Source of the DNA: Ascaris suum
Taxonomy: Eukaryota > Nematoda > Chromadorea > Rhabditida > Ascarididae
Length of the DNA: 64,000 nt
Assembly (NCBI GenBank): GCA_013433145.1
Contig: CM024170.1
Coordinates: 13,491,866-13,555,865, forward strand
Direction: 5' to 3'
Shown here: positions 12,501-24,768 of the stretch, one piece after another
How positions within the stretch are numbered: the first letter of the stretch is position 1
How the letters are laid out: every line of letters starts with the position of its first letter
Program-made: the position numbers and the translations under genes
Notes under the pieces: model-generated
The model's database searches: none
Told to the model about the DNA's origin: nothing
Seen by the model: the letters and a program-made list of their open reading frames with translations, nothing else

Positions 12501-14908
12501 TCTAAGCCAAAAATCATCATTATTAGAGGATTTTCGAAATAATATTTGCTGCAAAAATTTACGCATTACTTTCAATAAGTGTGCAAATTTACCCGATATT
12601 TTCGACAGGTGTATGAAATTACCTAACGAATGTGTAAAAAATTATTTGTCTTCACTTATGTGAGAAAAATTCATCCATTGCGAAAAACTTTGTAGAGTTT
12701 TCAATAATCGGATTGAATAAATTTTGAAAAGGAAACACAAAAAACACCTGAAGTAAGAAGCATTTTAGCGACAGGCAAGTCCGTAGCAAGGATTTCAAGT
12801 AAATGAGGAACGAGAGAGAGAGAAAAAGAGAATGAAAGGGGGAGGAGAACGAAGAAGAGGAGGAGCGAAGAGGGGTGCAGTGAAGAGGCGATCCTTTAGA
12901 ATATCCTATTGACTACTATGTATCGGGGATCGGAGACTGTGATAAATCGCGGTATCACTTTTAAAGCTTATTTTCTGCTATTCCAATTTCCTATAAAGTG
13001 GACCAGCTATATATTATTTCGGCAGAAGAAATCTACTAAATTCTGCGGTACGGAAAACTGTCTCTGCAGAATGCAACACAATACGGCTCTCATTTTTTCT
13101 TTGCTCTTACCTGTGCACAACATGCTGCACGTTCCCGATCGTACAGTAAGGTAAGATGATGGACATAGCATAGCTATAAACTGTGAATGCGAAACTTATG
13201 GACACCTATATAAATACCATACTACTTTATTAGAAAAGGAGAGGATCCACCAAAAAGAACTTCATCACGAAAATTCAAACTGATCCAGAAAGTTGTGGAT
13301 GCTAAAGCATGGAGCGAATACTCAAATGGCGCTGATTGCTGTAAAGTGGCCCTTACTTGCATCTCTGTTTTAAAACTGATTTCAAGAGTTTTTAAAACTT
13401 CTCAGGTTGTAATTTCGAGAGTAGACATATGATGGTGCACCATCTGCGACAATGAACAGACAGCAACGATGCGGCTAAATTGCTAGATCCAGTAAAAATC
13501 GAGTTTGGTCATTCACTAGACAGCTAGCTGTACGCATTTTAACCCCTAAAGCATTCAATGGCCCTATATGAGCGAATCGATGAGAGATGTAATGTGTACA
13601 AATCGCTGTATTAGATAGGATGGTATTACACATTCATTTCAATCGGCAGCCAACCACATTACACAAAAACGTACTACACCTATTTCGTGGAAAGCAATTT
13701 CATACACTTAAACCACTACATCAATGCATTCATTACGTTTTAGTAAAGATAGAGATACCTGAGGGCAAAGTGTATATATAGCCTGATTGATATATTTCTT
13801 GAAAGCAAGCCATACTGAATTGTGGATTCACTCCTCCATTTCCCTCCCGCAATCATTCTATGAAGGACTCTCACACAGCGCCTCAACTAGTGGAATGTCT
13901 TCCTTCAGCGTTTTAATACGTGAAATTTGAATGGTTTTATTCTGGATCGTGATGAAATGCTCGGTCGAAGTTGATTTTTGAGCGGGACAGGTAGGAGGAT
14001 TGAATCTCGATTGGTGGGGCGTCCTATCAAAAAAGTCCTCGACCTTGCCGCTGTCATGGCCTCAGCAACAACACCACATCGCTGAGGGCCTTCGAATAAT
14101 GTGCCGTAGCTCGGATCTCCGTGCCTTGGCAACAACAACGTACCACACACTATTTCTGGGATTACCAAAGAAGTAGGTTTACGTTTATGCTGTGCATGTT
14201 ATATGTCATCTTTTTCTCGTTAATTCACTTTAGCAGTACCTACGAAGGCCTTTATAAAACAGTTACATCCCTAATCTTGCCTTCGACTCACCTTTCACGA
14301 TATTACAGCCATCCAAATTCTTCAGATCTCACCTGTGTCTAAGCACCTGCCCGCAACTTGATATTCTTGAGTGTAAGACTGGATCAGAGACCCAAGATCC
14401 TGGTGGACAGGATCAGAGCGTTCATGGCTGTGGGCCCCGAAATCAACACATGAGAATGCCTTACTTCTCGACGGCGTGGCTCTAAAACCTTAAAGAAATA
14501 TTCTTCTCTTCCAATGCCCTGGAGATGTCCTAGCCCTCTGTGACCTCTGAGGTTCATGAACTGCTGAATAGATAGTTCCGACCCTAATTCGGTCCACATG
14601 TAGTGATGGGGTCTTGACAAGGTTACGCAACACATCAGAAGTAGTAAACCGATTGTCGTCTTCCAATCAACTGTCAGCTAAGTCTCCGATTTGGCACACA
14701 GCAAATAGATGTGCTCTGCCTCAGTAGATCAGGTGTTGCTGTGCTAGCCATAACAATTGCTATAACACAGGTTATCATGTATTTTGACATGGGTTATCAG
14801 CCGACTATCAGTTAATCAAACATGTGATCAATCGTTCAACGTTTATGCTTACACGCACTGAATGCTTACAATAATTAAAGCAAGTGATCGAAAGCGAATC
14901 ATCAACGA
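9501..14908. other. Intergenic stretch with GC-richer blocks, no gene recognised
   Basis: Blocks near 9540-9960, 10140-10670 and 13905-14640 are less AT-rich than their surroundings, but I could not tie them to a protein or repeat family. A nearly pure purine tract lies at about 12805-12885, and a 13-base G run at 11415-11427. The 13905-14640 block sits just downstream of the last exon of the 14909-23350 gene and has overlapping open frames on the minus strand. It could be 3' untranslated sequence or an old transposon. Confidence 0.3.
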
Positions 14909-17900
14909 TCAAATCCGTACACCACTACTGGAATCCTCCTTCGATCCAGCATTTACAGCATTCCTCTTGGGTTTCGACTCATGCACGCATGTCGATATAA
15001 GCGATGCGCCCTGCAAGAAAAAGCATTCACTTCATATATAACGTATGTAGATTATTAGATTTCTTTCATTCACTCCCTTGAACAGAAGTTGTCTTGATGA
15101 GAAGTCCTCTTGAAAACTTCGATTTTAACAAACCTTTTGGAATTTAAAACTCACTCGAAAAAACTGGGGGAGGGGTTCTATCCAAAAAATACGGTCAGTT
15201 GAAATTTCGCCTTTATCAAAACTGCAACTAAAAATATTCTTCTATGGAGAATATTGAACTAAAATTGAACCTTTATAGATACCATAGCCTATTTATAGGT
15301 GAGGAAAATTCAGAGTTTGCAAGCCCAATATTAGAAAAACCAGTCACATTTACTGCATCTTTTACCTTTAATGATATGTGAAAGAGTATTAACGACCCTA
15401 AAGAATTTATATGAGTAGACTAATCGAAATGAAGCAGAAATTGTCGGCCGTGCAACAATCTAAATTCCTGAGAGAAAAAATCGAAAATTTCTGTGTGAAA
15501 CCTTTTTACTGAACTCGAGAAAAACTTCCTTGTGTTGTGGTCCTTGCAGATGATAGGTCCTGCTATCCTTTTCGATAAAATACCTCAGATGGCCCGAATC
15601 TGCGCCTTTACCGACTTCACATTCGATAAAATGACTGCCTTTCGGTGGTTCTACGTTCGGAATTTCTATAACTTCCGAGCTATCGTCAGAAGTTTCAGCA
15701 GCCACCCGCTCGGAGCTTGTGGTTGTTACATTTGGATTATAATCCCGGATCGAATGCTCACTCCTATACGAATACAATTCATTATCTCTTAATCTTTGTG
15801 TCGCACATAATCGTACAATCAGTAACATCGTTGACATAACTGTAGATTAGACTTCGATTCTCTAAAGTGAGAGAAAGTGCGCCTTAATTTCTTCCATTTT
15901 AACAGACAAAATTCTTAAAACTTATCTAAAGCAAATTTTCTCCATTCATTTTTCAACGAAAATGGATAATTCTTTTCTCCTCATCTCGAAAGCGGATAAA
16001 TTTTTGCCGTCGTTCATCGTTTAAAGAATGCGCGCATCTCATCGTAAAAGCTTAGGAGCATCATTACAACCTTGGAGCGAAAATTATGCTAACCATAGTA
16101 TGGAGAGGTGAAAATTGATGAGAACTGACGAAAATCTTTTTTATCTCTTTCAAAAATGAAAGTTTTTTTTCGCACAAATAGCGAAAAAAAAAACAAAGAA
16201 AATCCGGAAAATCTACACATTTTATAGAGTAAGGACTGATAAAAATAAACCGGCAAAGTGCATCCTGAAATCACTTTCCGGCTACAAGAGTTCTACCTAC
16301 AACAGAAGATATGTGCCCCTTTCATGTTCATATGTTTCTTGAAAAACACACGAACATTTAAATATGAGAATATAACAAATTTTAAGAGAATCATAATATG
16401 TAAGTCACATAAAGAACACGAGCAAGAAATGATCAAAAACAGTTTCAGTACCTTTCGTTGTGATTACAAGTTCTCGACAATTTTTACGGCACAAATTATT
16501 CCTATAGAGAAAAAAAAAGAAATACCTATCATTTGTAACGGTGACGGCATGAGGAATACTGGCATTTCCTGATTTTGGACCTTTTTCCTTCGGTTCATTC
16601 AACAATGGAATCGCAAAGAACACTCTACCGAAACGATCCTTATAGCCACGGGTATTCACCTCTGCATCCGTTATATAACTACAATAAATGTTCATGTTAG
16701 TCGACTACGATGTGACAGTTTAAATAATAAAGATTGATTACCTTAAATCGGTTTTAATATTAGAATAGCTCGAGGATCAGAGTTTGAGTAGAACATACGC
16801 TACTAAGTTATTGACCTCGGAAACTGGATTCGTGTCAAATATAGGTAACCACTCTTTTTCCTCAAATTTTACCCAGTAATAGGAGGGCTTAAGTGCATAA
16901 TTCGCCATTTAAGAGATTTTAAAAATCTCTAAATTTTTATAAAGAAAGCGGCATGAAAATACACGACTTCAGTTTCAGAATCTTTTTCTAATCAAAACGC
17001 TCATTATCTAAGAATCGATCAAAATAGGACAATTCTTTGCAGTTTTACAGCTCGGATTTCATTTCCTCTCTATAAACGATGATCTCCTGCAGCTTATTCA
17101 TTGGTGACTTTAAACATCAAGTAAATTAATGCGTAGCAAAACTCTTCGAAATTTTGAAGAGTGTAGGGGCATGTCCATATGACGGTTAAGGAGTTAATGA
17201 GTAATCCACTTCAGGTGAGGTTATACTGATTGGTGTAGGTGATGAGGTTGAAGATCATCAACAATTTGCAACGGGGAGTAATTTCCCAGGGATATGAGAA
17301 TCTAAACATTTGGGAATTTTCAAAGAAAACGTAAAATAATCTATCAATAAAACTTGATTTTTTTAATGTTTCCTGTGAGTGCCCTGTGAAGTTACATTCT
17401 AGAGCTATGGAAATAAACATCCGAGTACTTTCAGTGATTTGTGATTGTTTTATCGACCATGTAAGTATAAGTGATTAAGCATCCTGAAGCATGAGATGTA
17501 ACTCACTTCTCTACAGAAGGATCCTTTGCCGCGCCGTAGTGTCCGAATACGAAATTACGGTTGATATCCTCGTTATTTTCACGAGACGCCTGACCAGCGG
17601 CGATTGATGCAGGCCTGTAAAGAGGGGCTAAATAGCCATGGGATATATGACGTGCTCTCCTATTCCATACTTTCGGGAATTATATTAGGGCGGAAGAGGG
17701 GGAGAGGAGGGGAGGGCGGTATAACACCAACGAAGAAGGGAAGAGGAAGGAAGGGTGAGTGGGAGAGAGCGAGACTGAGTGAAGGAGGTAGAAGTGGACT
17801 ATTGCTTGGAGCTTAACAACTCACGAGTGTTATACGTCATTGGCCATAAGACTGCTAAGGGAGTTTCATTTTAGTGATGCCGAGCAAAATTTGTATGAAA

Positions 17901-20900
17901 ATCGACTAGTGACATGCCGTAGAACCTAGATGCGGTAAAACCAGCAAGAATTGCCAGGAAGATCTAGTTTTGTTAAAGATAAAAAGTGTGCCGTCCAAAA
18001 TGTTTCTGCCGTGAATACGCGAACACATTTTATTAAAATTCTATAATTTTAGTCGGAAATAGCAATTAACCATTACGGTTAAAGAATGCATGATCGGCAG
18101 ATAACCGCTTAGATCCAACAAGCTGGGGCGCTTTAGTCACCCCATTCTTCACCCATTGATAACTCATATTTTATACATTCTTTTTTCTTTATCTAATGTC
18201 CCACATATGAAAAACATTTACATAAACATATGCAAGAAAAAGAAAATATAGAAAACGCCGATAAAGGACGACTGCCGATAAAAAAAGAAAACAAACCCCC
18301 TTTATTTTTGGTGTATAGAACGCGCCAAGAAATTCAAAGAGAAAAAGCACATGAAAGGTTATAGGGTTATAGGGTCATAAATGTAGAGTTATATTTATAT
18401 CGGGTTATATTTCAACGGGTTATAGGTTATAATGGGCTATATCGGTTTATAAACGGGCTACCGGTTATATCTAAAACTATCATAAGATTATAAATAATGA
18501 AGGTATTTTCAAAAAGATGGAGTTTTCAAAAGATGAGGTGAACTTTTCAAAAAAAAATGAAAATCAAAACTTCCTCATCCTCTCATGAAACTTCACTCTC
18601 TCCTTTTGCGATATTTTCAGCACGAATAATTCGCATACAAAAGGTAAAAGCAAAAGGTATAAAGGTAAACACACGGTAACAAAAGGTAAAAACTTATTTG
18701 TGGTACGCATTTTCCTGGCTAATTGAAACACCTTAAGCGCGTCGTTCAAAGACTACGGAGAGTGGGTAATATAATCGGACCGCTAATGGCCAACATTGAC
18801 TTTGATGAATTAAATATCAGTAAATGCTTTTGGGCATCTTTAAGCAGTTTAGTATCAGAACTAGACAAGAAACACCAAAGTGTAGTGCAGCATTGCAAAA
18901 GGAGTGAAGAATATGCGATGAAAGCTCTGCAGCAATTTGCAAGGTATTTGTGCTGTGCGACGAGGAGACTGCAATTTGCAACTCTGCGTGACTTCTTGGC
19001 AATGAATGGAAATTAGAATCCACGCATACGACCAAATGCAAAGAGAGAAGTCCAACTTCAAATCTCGGGGAAGCACTCATATTGGTAGTTGATGTACACA
19101 ATAGGGCATTTATTAGTGCAAACATCAAGTTGCAATAAAGTTGACCACTTTCGCAAACAAACTAATATCACAGTTGGGATCGTCTAACGGCCGGTAAATT
19201 TTAATGTAGTTGGGATCGTCTTCGCAGTCATCTTCGTAGTTCTATACTCTTTCCGAAACCGTTTATATATAAGAGGACGCCGCCCTTCCTTAAGGCATAT
19301 GGCTACACATTAAATACGACACATATAGGCTGCATATGGCTACACATTAAATACGACACACATAGGCTATCTTCAGTTAATACTTGGAATAACTGATAGA
19401 CGGAAATCGTTTAATTCATCTCGTCAAAGAGTCGACGATTTCATGTCCCTTCAGCTTTATGAGTAGCAGCTCTTTATGAAAAACGATATCAAAAGCTTTA
19501 TCTCATTAAAAATAAATAAGATCCACCGGAACTTATCTACTCAACATTATACTCTCAGTCGTTTTAGCTAGAAAATAAAGGAGGGAACGAAGATCCGCAA
19601 AGAACGCATCCAAAGTGGGAGCAACTAAAGAGATTAGTCTATATGAAGTGATACAACAAGCATACCTAATGATGATCTGAAAGACTTCGCAAAAAGAGAA
19701 AGCCAAACCGCATGGATGGCAGTTTTTCACGTAAACTACCAGATACTTTTTCGAGTAAGGAAGCGATAAGCTCCCCACACCTCCACAATCACGCATGGAG
19801 CTATATGAGATGCTACGCAAGATGATAATCAACGGAAGCGAGCTTTTGATATCATCCACTTTATGAACACCGACGGAATGGCGATCCCTTTTATGCACAG
19901 CGAAGGAATACCGTCCGGAATAAGCTAAAGTTTACCACTATTTATACAGATAACCGTTCCCAAAGCACACTGTCTACATCTATGAGACTGACGTGACTGT
20001 TGCATGTCGCGAACGCGCGTGAATGCAAAGAGAAGAGTTTGATTATCGGCCGATCATAAATGTACCTTATGAAGATATCAAAATTGCATATCCGATTGGT
20101 GCGCAAAGAAGTGGCGGGCCCTAAGTTGCAGCAAATGTCAACTGCGTCAATAGACAGAGTTATATACCGCACCTCAAAGGTTCGGCGACTGTTAAACGGT
20201 GATTTCGTTCTTGATGGTCGTATTCTGCCCCGTATGTGTTGATAGTCTATCATCAGCGTAGATTGTGTCATCCGATAATAACAACCTATCGTAACGTTGT
20301 TTTAAGTGCTGATGCTGAAGTTGTCTTTGTACAACAGTTGTATAACATATAAAGAAGCTTTGTTTTTCTCTTGAACTTTTTAAGTGTCAGCGTTTGCTGC
20401 TGTGTATGGGAGCTTGTACTTTCTCGTTGTCATTCTATGCTAATGTTCAGCATTTTGTCTGTGGTGGTATGCGCCGTCGTTTCGAGTTGTCATGCGTCAA
20501 TTATGTGCGTGTTTGCCGTCGTTTTTATATCTAAATATCAAAGTAAGCGTTTGGTTAATCAAGTTTGAGGTGTCGTTCACAAGGCAGCGCTAAGGTGCAA
20601 GCAAGAAGTCTACGCACAGCGGAGTGCAGTATTGCTATCAGAAAACGAACCATCTCAACATTATACGATATATTATTAGGCAGCTGGCCGAAGCAATAAG
20701 TGGTCACTGCCACATTGGAGGCACCGTCATCTGGAGTAGCATGCAATCCAAGCCCATTGAAGACGAGACGCAGTGAACGTGATCGTCGGCTCCAGCGCTA
20801 GTCGTGGACTGATCAGCACCCGTGCAGGGTGAATCGAAAGCGCGGCATGTTCAGCTCGAGTGAGACTACGGCGGAAAGTGGAGGACGAGTGATAGAGCCC

Positions 20901-23350
20901 TCGTTTTGAAAAAGATTTTGTCTTGCTTTATTCATTTTCATCGTTTTCTCGCTTACCTTTGGGGACATGCTATCCTTTTTTGTTGACCTCCCCACCAAGG
21001 GATCAATACAGCATGAAAGTCTAGCAAAACGAGTTCCTCTGAAAACCTTTGAAAACTCTCTACGAAAACCTTCTAAAGGAAGTCTGCAAACACGTCGCAT
21101 TTTGCTCGTCTTCCGTAACTAGCTCACTATCATCTTCACGACGCGCACTCTATAACAGGTTTTAGTTTATTGTTTACTTATTTAAAAAGCACCATCGCAT
21201 TTTTCCACATAGAACATATTGTTCCTATTTTCTAGCAGGTTTCATGAGTCACATATAGCAACCCTTACAACTCTTCGTAAAGGCCTTCCAAACACATTCT
21301 CCCCTCCCCTCCCCCACCTTTCCCCCAGAATTGCACCAGTGAAGCCATATGTTCCTTAGTCGTCACTGAAGATTTTTTGACGATCGCTTCTAGGAGATTT
21401 TTTTCGTCGGTAAGCAAATGATGATTACATTACATATTTGGCCGATGAACCATTGTTGGTTTCTATTTGAAACAATTCCCAATCATTTGAATAATTAGAG
21501 TTTTTTTCCATTTGATTTGCAGACATCCACACCTTTCTGATGCCGATCGATATTTCTCAAACTTTGGTTAGATTTCGAAACGAACGCTTGCATAGTGACG
21601 AGCGAAGGTTTTGCAGAAACGCTATGGATCAGATTTAATTGGTTTGTTAGAAGAGGGCTAATAATTTCGATTCAAGCGGTAGGTAGTAGTTGGTCCAGTA
21701 TAGCGATCGACATGGAGTGGAGCCTAAGCCTAAACGAGATGGTCAAATGAATCGAATCTTTTTCCTGCCCCGAAAAACGGAAGAAATAGCTACTTTTTAC
21801 GTTTTCCTGAATATTAGTTTCTTAGATTCAATATAAAAATGACCGAATAATCAAAAGGCACATAACTATCGCGGTCATCACATAACAAAACGAGCATATT
21901 CGAAAATGGAAATACCGCACCGTTGTTCTCTGCCTTTGTTGACGAGTCCCTTCTTGAGCAATTCAACCTCGTCGAAATAGCCGGAGACGTTTGGTGGGGC
22001 GCTACTCGGTATACGATAACCGTGCATATTGACAAGTCCACGTCGCAGCAGAGCTGCCTCGTCTTTCGGTCTGTAATACTCGCAGTTTTAAAACTTTACC
22101 TCAAGTAAGCTTACCTCACATAGAGCTCAACTTACTCTCCCTATTTCTTGTGGTAGTGAACAAACAGTTTGCTTCATACATGCCTATTTTGGGCGACTAA
22201 ACAAATTAAATCATTACGCTACCGGTTATTTGACCACTTATCAAATCCCTCTGATGTCACACAATCACCTATAACTCCAAAATCACAAATCCTTTAAATT
22301 TTCCACTGATACGGTATTAAACCTGCGCGTTTTTTTACTGCCAGATAGGTGAATTATTTGTATAAATTCTGCTCGCACGCTCATAAATTATTGATTAATC
22401 AATGTATCCTTCATATACAAGTACGATGAACGATAAACCTCACTTAGCGTGAAGGAGTATCTTCCGGTGGTATCAACAACAACGATCACTATATTTGCAG
22501 ATGACAGCAGCAAGGACGAAAATGCAAGTTTATTTGCATATATAAATCGAATCAGTGCAATGTGTCCTTGGACTGATTTGACGGCCAAACGGTTATATGA
22601 AACGCACATATAAATAATTAAATGCTGACTTATGTTAACATTGTTGTAGAAGATTTCTTCATGAGAGAGAGTGATTAACACAACCTGGCGACCATCCACG
22701 GTGTACCGTCAGCATTACACCATCCATTGCGACGCATATTCTCGGCATTCATAAAACCATCGTTGTTAGCGCGAAGAAATCGATCTTCTGATGGAGTCAA
22801 CGATAGTGTTGTCTCGTCGGTTGAATGGTCATCTCTCGGTATCGCTGTCTAAATCCTCTTTCACCCGATTTGACCGCTGGAGGAATGAGGCAGAGGAGTG
22901 CAACATTCCCGAATGATCAGATTTTAGTGTCATTATTCCATTATACAAAGTCCAATTCGCTATTCTAAGTTCCCTTTCGCTGTTCTTCCCTCTTTTACGG
23001 GTATCCATAATGGCACAAGCTACTCGTACCCCACTATATTTGCTCTCTTAGACACTTTCCTCCTACCGATCTTCTCATCCCCAACATTGTTCCTGCTAAA
23101 AAAAACTAATTCTTCCTGCTCATTTTCTTCTTGGGAAGTTCAGCCTGTATTTGTTCAGAAATTGAGATGAAGTCACTACAAGCGAAGAAAAAGAATTATA
23201 GGTATCATTAGTAACAATGCCATTAGTCAGCTGGAACTATAAAACAACTGCAAGCAAGTGCGAATACAATGGCAATACCTCAGACACATTCGATAAGAGC
23301 TCGACACGGGCTTTATCCTGTTGCCGCTGCTTTCGACGTTCGTCACCCAT
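14909..23350 (-). CDS. Unrecognised ~366-aa protein, eight exons
   Basis: Proposed coding exons in order: 23279-23350 (start MGDERRKQRQQDK), 22685-22848, 21921-22070, 17507-17614, 16526-16678, a 14-nt microexon 16251-16264, 15502-15839 and 14909-15010 (stop TGA). All introns are GT-AG, all phases agree, and the total is 1101 nt including stop. The exons were recognised because the frame stays open and protein-like between good splice sites, not by homology. The N-terminus is charged, with no signal peptide. A hydrophobic stretch near residues 217-233, broken by one Arg, might be a short membrane segment but is weak. The tail is Ser/Glu/Lys-rich and ends GVRI, which fits a class II PDZ-ligand pattern. 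Function unknown. The 16251-16264 exon is the least certain part. Confidence 0.65.
16251..16264 (-). CDS. Proposed 14-nt microexon of the 14909-23350 gene
   Basis: Exon 16526-16678 ends in phase 2 at GATAG|GTATTT, whereas exon 15502-15839 begins with two bases before its frame, so it needs a phase-1 partner. Direct joining would put a stop 19 codons in. The segment between GATTTCAG and GTTTAT is 14 nt, encodes R-M-H-F-A plus a split Val, and restores the phase. This is inferred from phase arithmetic and splice signals only. Confidence 0.35.
17686..17800. repeat. Polypurine (plus) / polypyrimidine (minus) tract upstream of an acceptor
   Basis: On the plus strand this stretch is almost entirely G and A. 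In the sense of the 14909-23350 gene it is a CU-rich tract about 70-185 nt before the acceptor of exon 17507-17614. It could form triplex DNA or bind polypyrimidine-tract proteins. Confidence 0.6.
18356..18474. repeat. Degenerate GGGTTATA-type minisatellite
   Basis: The motif GGTTATA / GGGTTATA recurs about ten times with variable spacing and point changes, inside the large intron between exons at 21921 and 17614 of the unrecognised gene. It is not the nematode telomere motif (TTAGGC). Confidence 0.7.
18638..18692. repeat. Short AAAGGTA-type repeat
   Basis: Four to five loosely spaced copies of AAAGGTA occur in about 55 bases, 170 bases beyond the GGGTTATA block. On the minus strand it yields a spurious Leu/Phe-rich open frame (18564-18749). 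Confidence 0.6.
19295..19368. repeat. 37-bp tandem duplication
   Basis: Two adjacent 37-base copies (19295-19331 and 19332-19368), beginning GCATATGGCTACAC, differ at one position. The duplication lies at the edge of the reverse-transcriptase fossil at 19380-19900. Confidence 0.9.
19380..19900 (-). pseudogene. Fossil non-LTR retrotransposon reverse transcriptase
   Basis: On the minus strand, a frame near 19433-19515 reads VDLIYF, two stops, then DKAFDIVFHKELLLIKLK, matching the family block with the first catalytic Asp (consensus VDVVYLDFSKAFD-V-H--LL-KL). Upstream on the same strand, about 19610-19665, SYRLISLVAP matches the preceding YRPISL block. Downstream, LTR-IKRF recalls the following W-x-x-x-F-L-S-D segment. 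In-frame stops and frame shifts mark it as dead. It lies inside an intron of the unrecognised gene, same strand. Confidence 0.75.
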
Positions 23351-24732
23351 CCGGGATGCAGCTCACCGATAGCAACAATAAAAAGAATTTCGACAGCACT
23401 CACTATTTACAACAATTTTGAATTATTATAGCATTAATTCAAAACATATTTCTCGATAAAATCGGCACTCATCTATGCGAAATGGAGTTGTTCGAGTTAT
23501 TCGTTGCAAAAAATGCCCAAAAAACGTAATAATGGCAATTTTATTTATTAAGTAATATTCTCGCGAAATATATTGCAGCGGTGTGATTTAGCATTTCGAT
23601 GGGCCGTTGAAATGAGGTGACAGTAGTGACCGAACCATCCGTTATAACCAAATTTTTTGCACTATTATTCATCAAGAATTTTCTTTCGCACTAAGGCAAA
23701 CAATACTTACTGTTGAGAAAATCTTTTACTGAAGACAGGTGTGAATGAGCAGCAACATGGAATGGGATGGATGTTGAACCTGGATTTAACGATTTTCGTG
23801 GAAATGAAACTAAATTCTTTTTAACAGTCGTTGCATTAACTTTTAAATGAAAGTCTTACTACTGCAAAACATTCCACACCCTCGAAAGAAACGCTCAGCT
23901 GCAATAATTCAAAGAATCTATCAAATGGAATAATCTATGAATAAATTCTACACAATTGCAAATAATAAAGCATTACATTTGTTGCATTTATTTGAAGAAA
24001 AAAACACTTAGATAATATACAATATTCATTCGAAAATATTGCAATCCGCTGCAATTCAATGCTAGAAAATTACATTTTAGCAAGAGGCAGTCGACAAACA
24101 GTGCATGCCACCGCAAGCAACACAAACGAATAGTCAATTCAACGCTCTCATTACACTTCTTGTCGGTAGTAGATCATAAATTGGGTCGTAAAAATATTGC
24201 AATTTTCGCAGTTAAATTGTTCGCAGTATATACTGTAATTGCCGCAGTTAATCAAAATATGGCCTAGAAATTTCGCTAGCACTGGTTGATTGCAGTCGAT
24301 TCGGGCAGTGTGACATTTGAACAAAACGTTTCGATTTTTGAAGAGCCCTATTGCGTTATACATTTGTGTTGGATGTTGAAAGTTTTTTCGCACAACAGAA
24401 CAAACGTTCCGTTGTAATGTTATAACACTACAATATAACCTTCCCCCTAGCGATTCAGTTATTTTCAAGTCCAGTTTTGAATCGTTTTAAGGCAAATCCC
24501 GCACCTGATATCAGATTGTCAGAAAGCAGACAAAAAGCAGCAGCTTCCATATATCTGCGAAGCATATGCTTGCTTGGTTCACCAGCATGCAACTATAGTA
24601 TTCGAATTCACCTCACCGGATAGTTCTTCTGAATTCAATACCCGTATAAATTAAATCGAAAAGATTTCGCACAAGTATACACCTAGATGGTGTAGAAAGC
24701 GTTGCGCGATCATATCAAATACACATAGACTA
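23351..24732. other. Intergenic gap between the NIPA gene 3' end and the next gene's start codon
   Basis: About 1.4 kb of AT-rich DNA separates the two same-strand genes. It should contain the promoter or trans-splice site of the 14909-23350 gene. A possible acceptor (TTGTTGCTATCGGTGAG) ends 11 bases before its ATG. No other feature is supported. Confidence 0.35.
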
Positions 24733-24738
24733 TTTATT
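24733..24738 (-). terminator. Poly(A) signal AATAAA of the NIPA gene
   Basis: AATAAA on the minus strand lies about 30 bases after the stop codon at 24769-24771, implying a very short 3' untranslated region. Confidence 0.6.
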
Positions 24739-24768
24739 ACAGCTACATTGTGTACAAAAAAATTGTTG

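Noticed and set aside
15532..15792. 86-codon plus-strand frame
   Set aside because: Antisense shadow of exon 15502-15839, which has the splice sites and phase support.
20371..20568. Hydrophobic Cys/Val-rich plus-strand frame
   Set aside because: No acceptor or donor, no homology; lies in an intron of a minus-strand gene.
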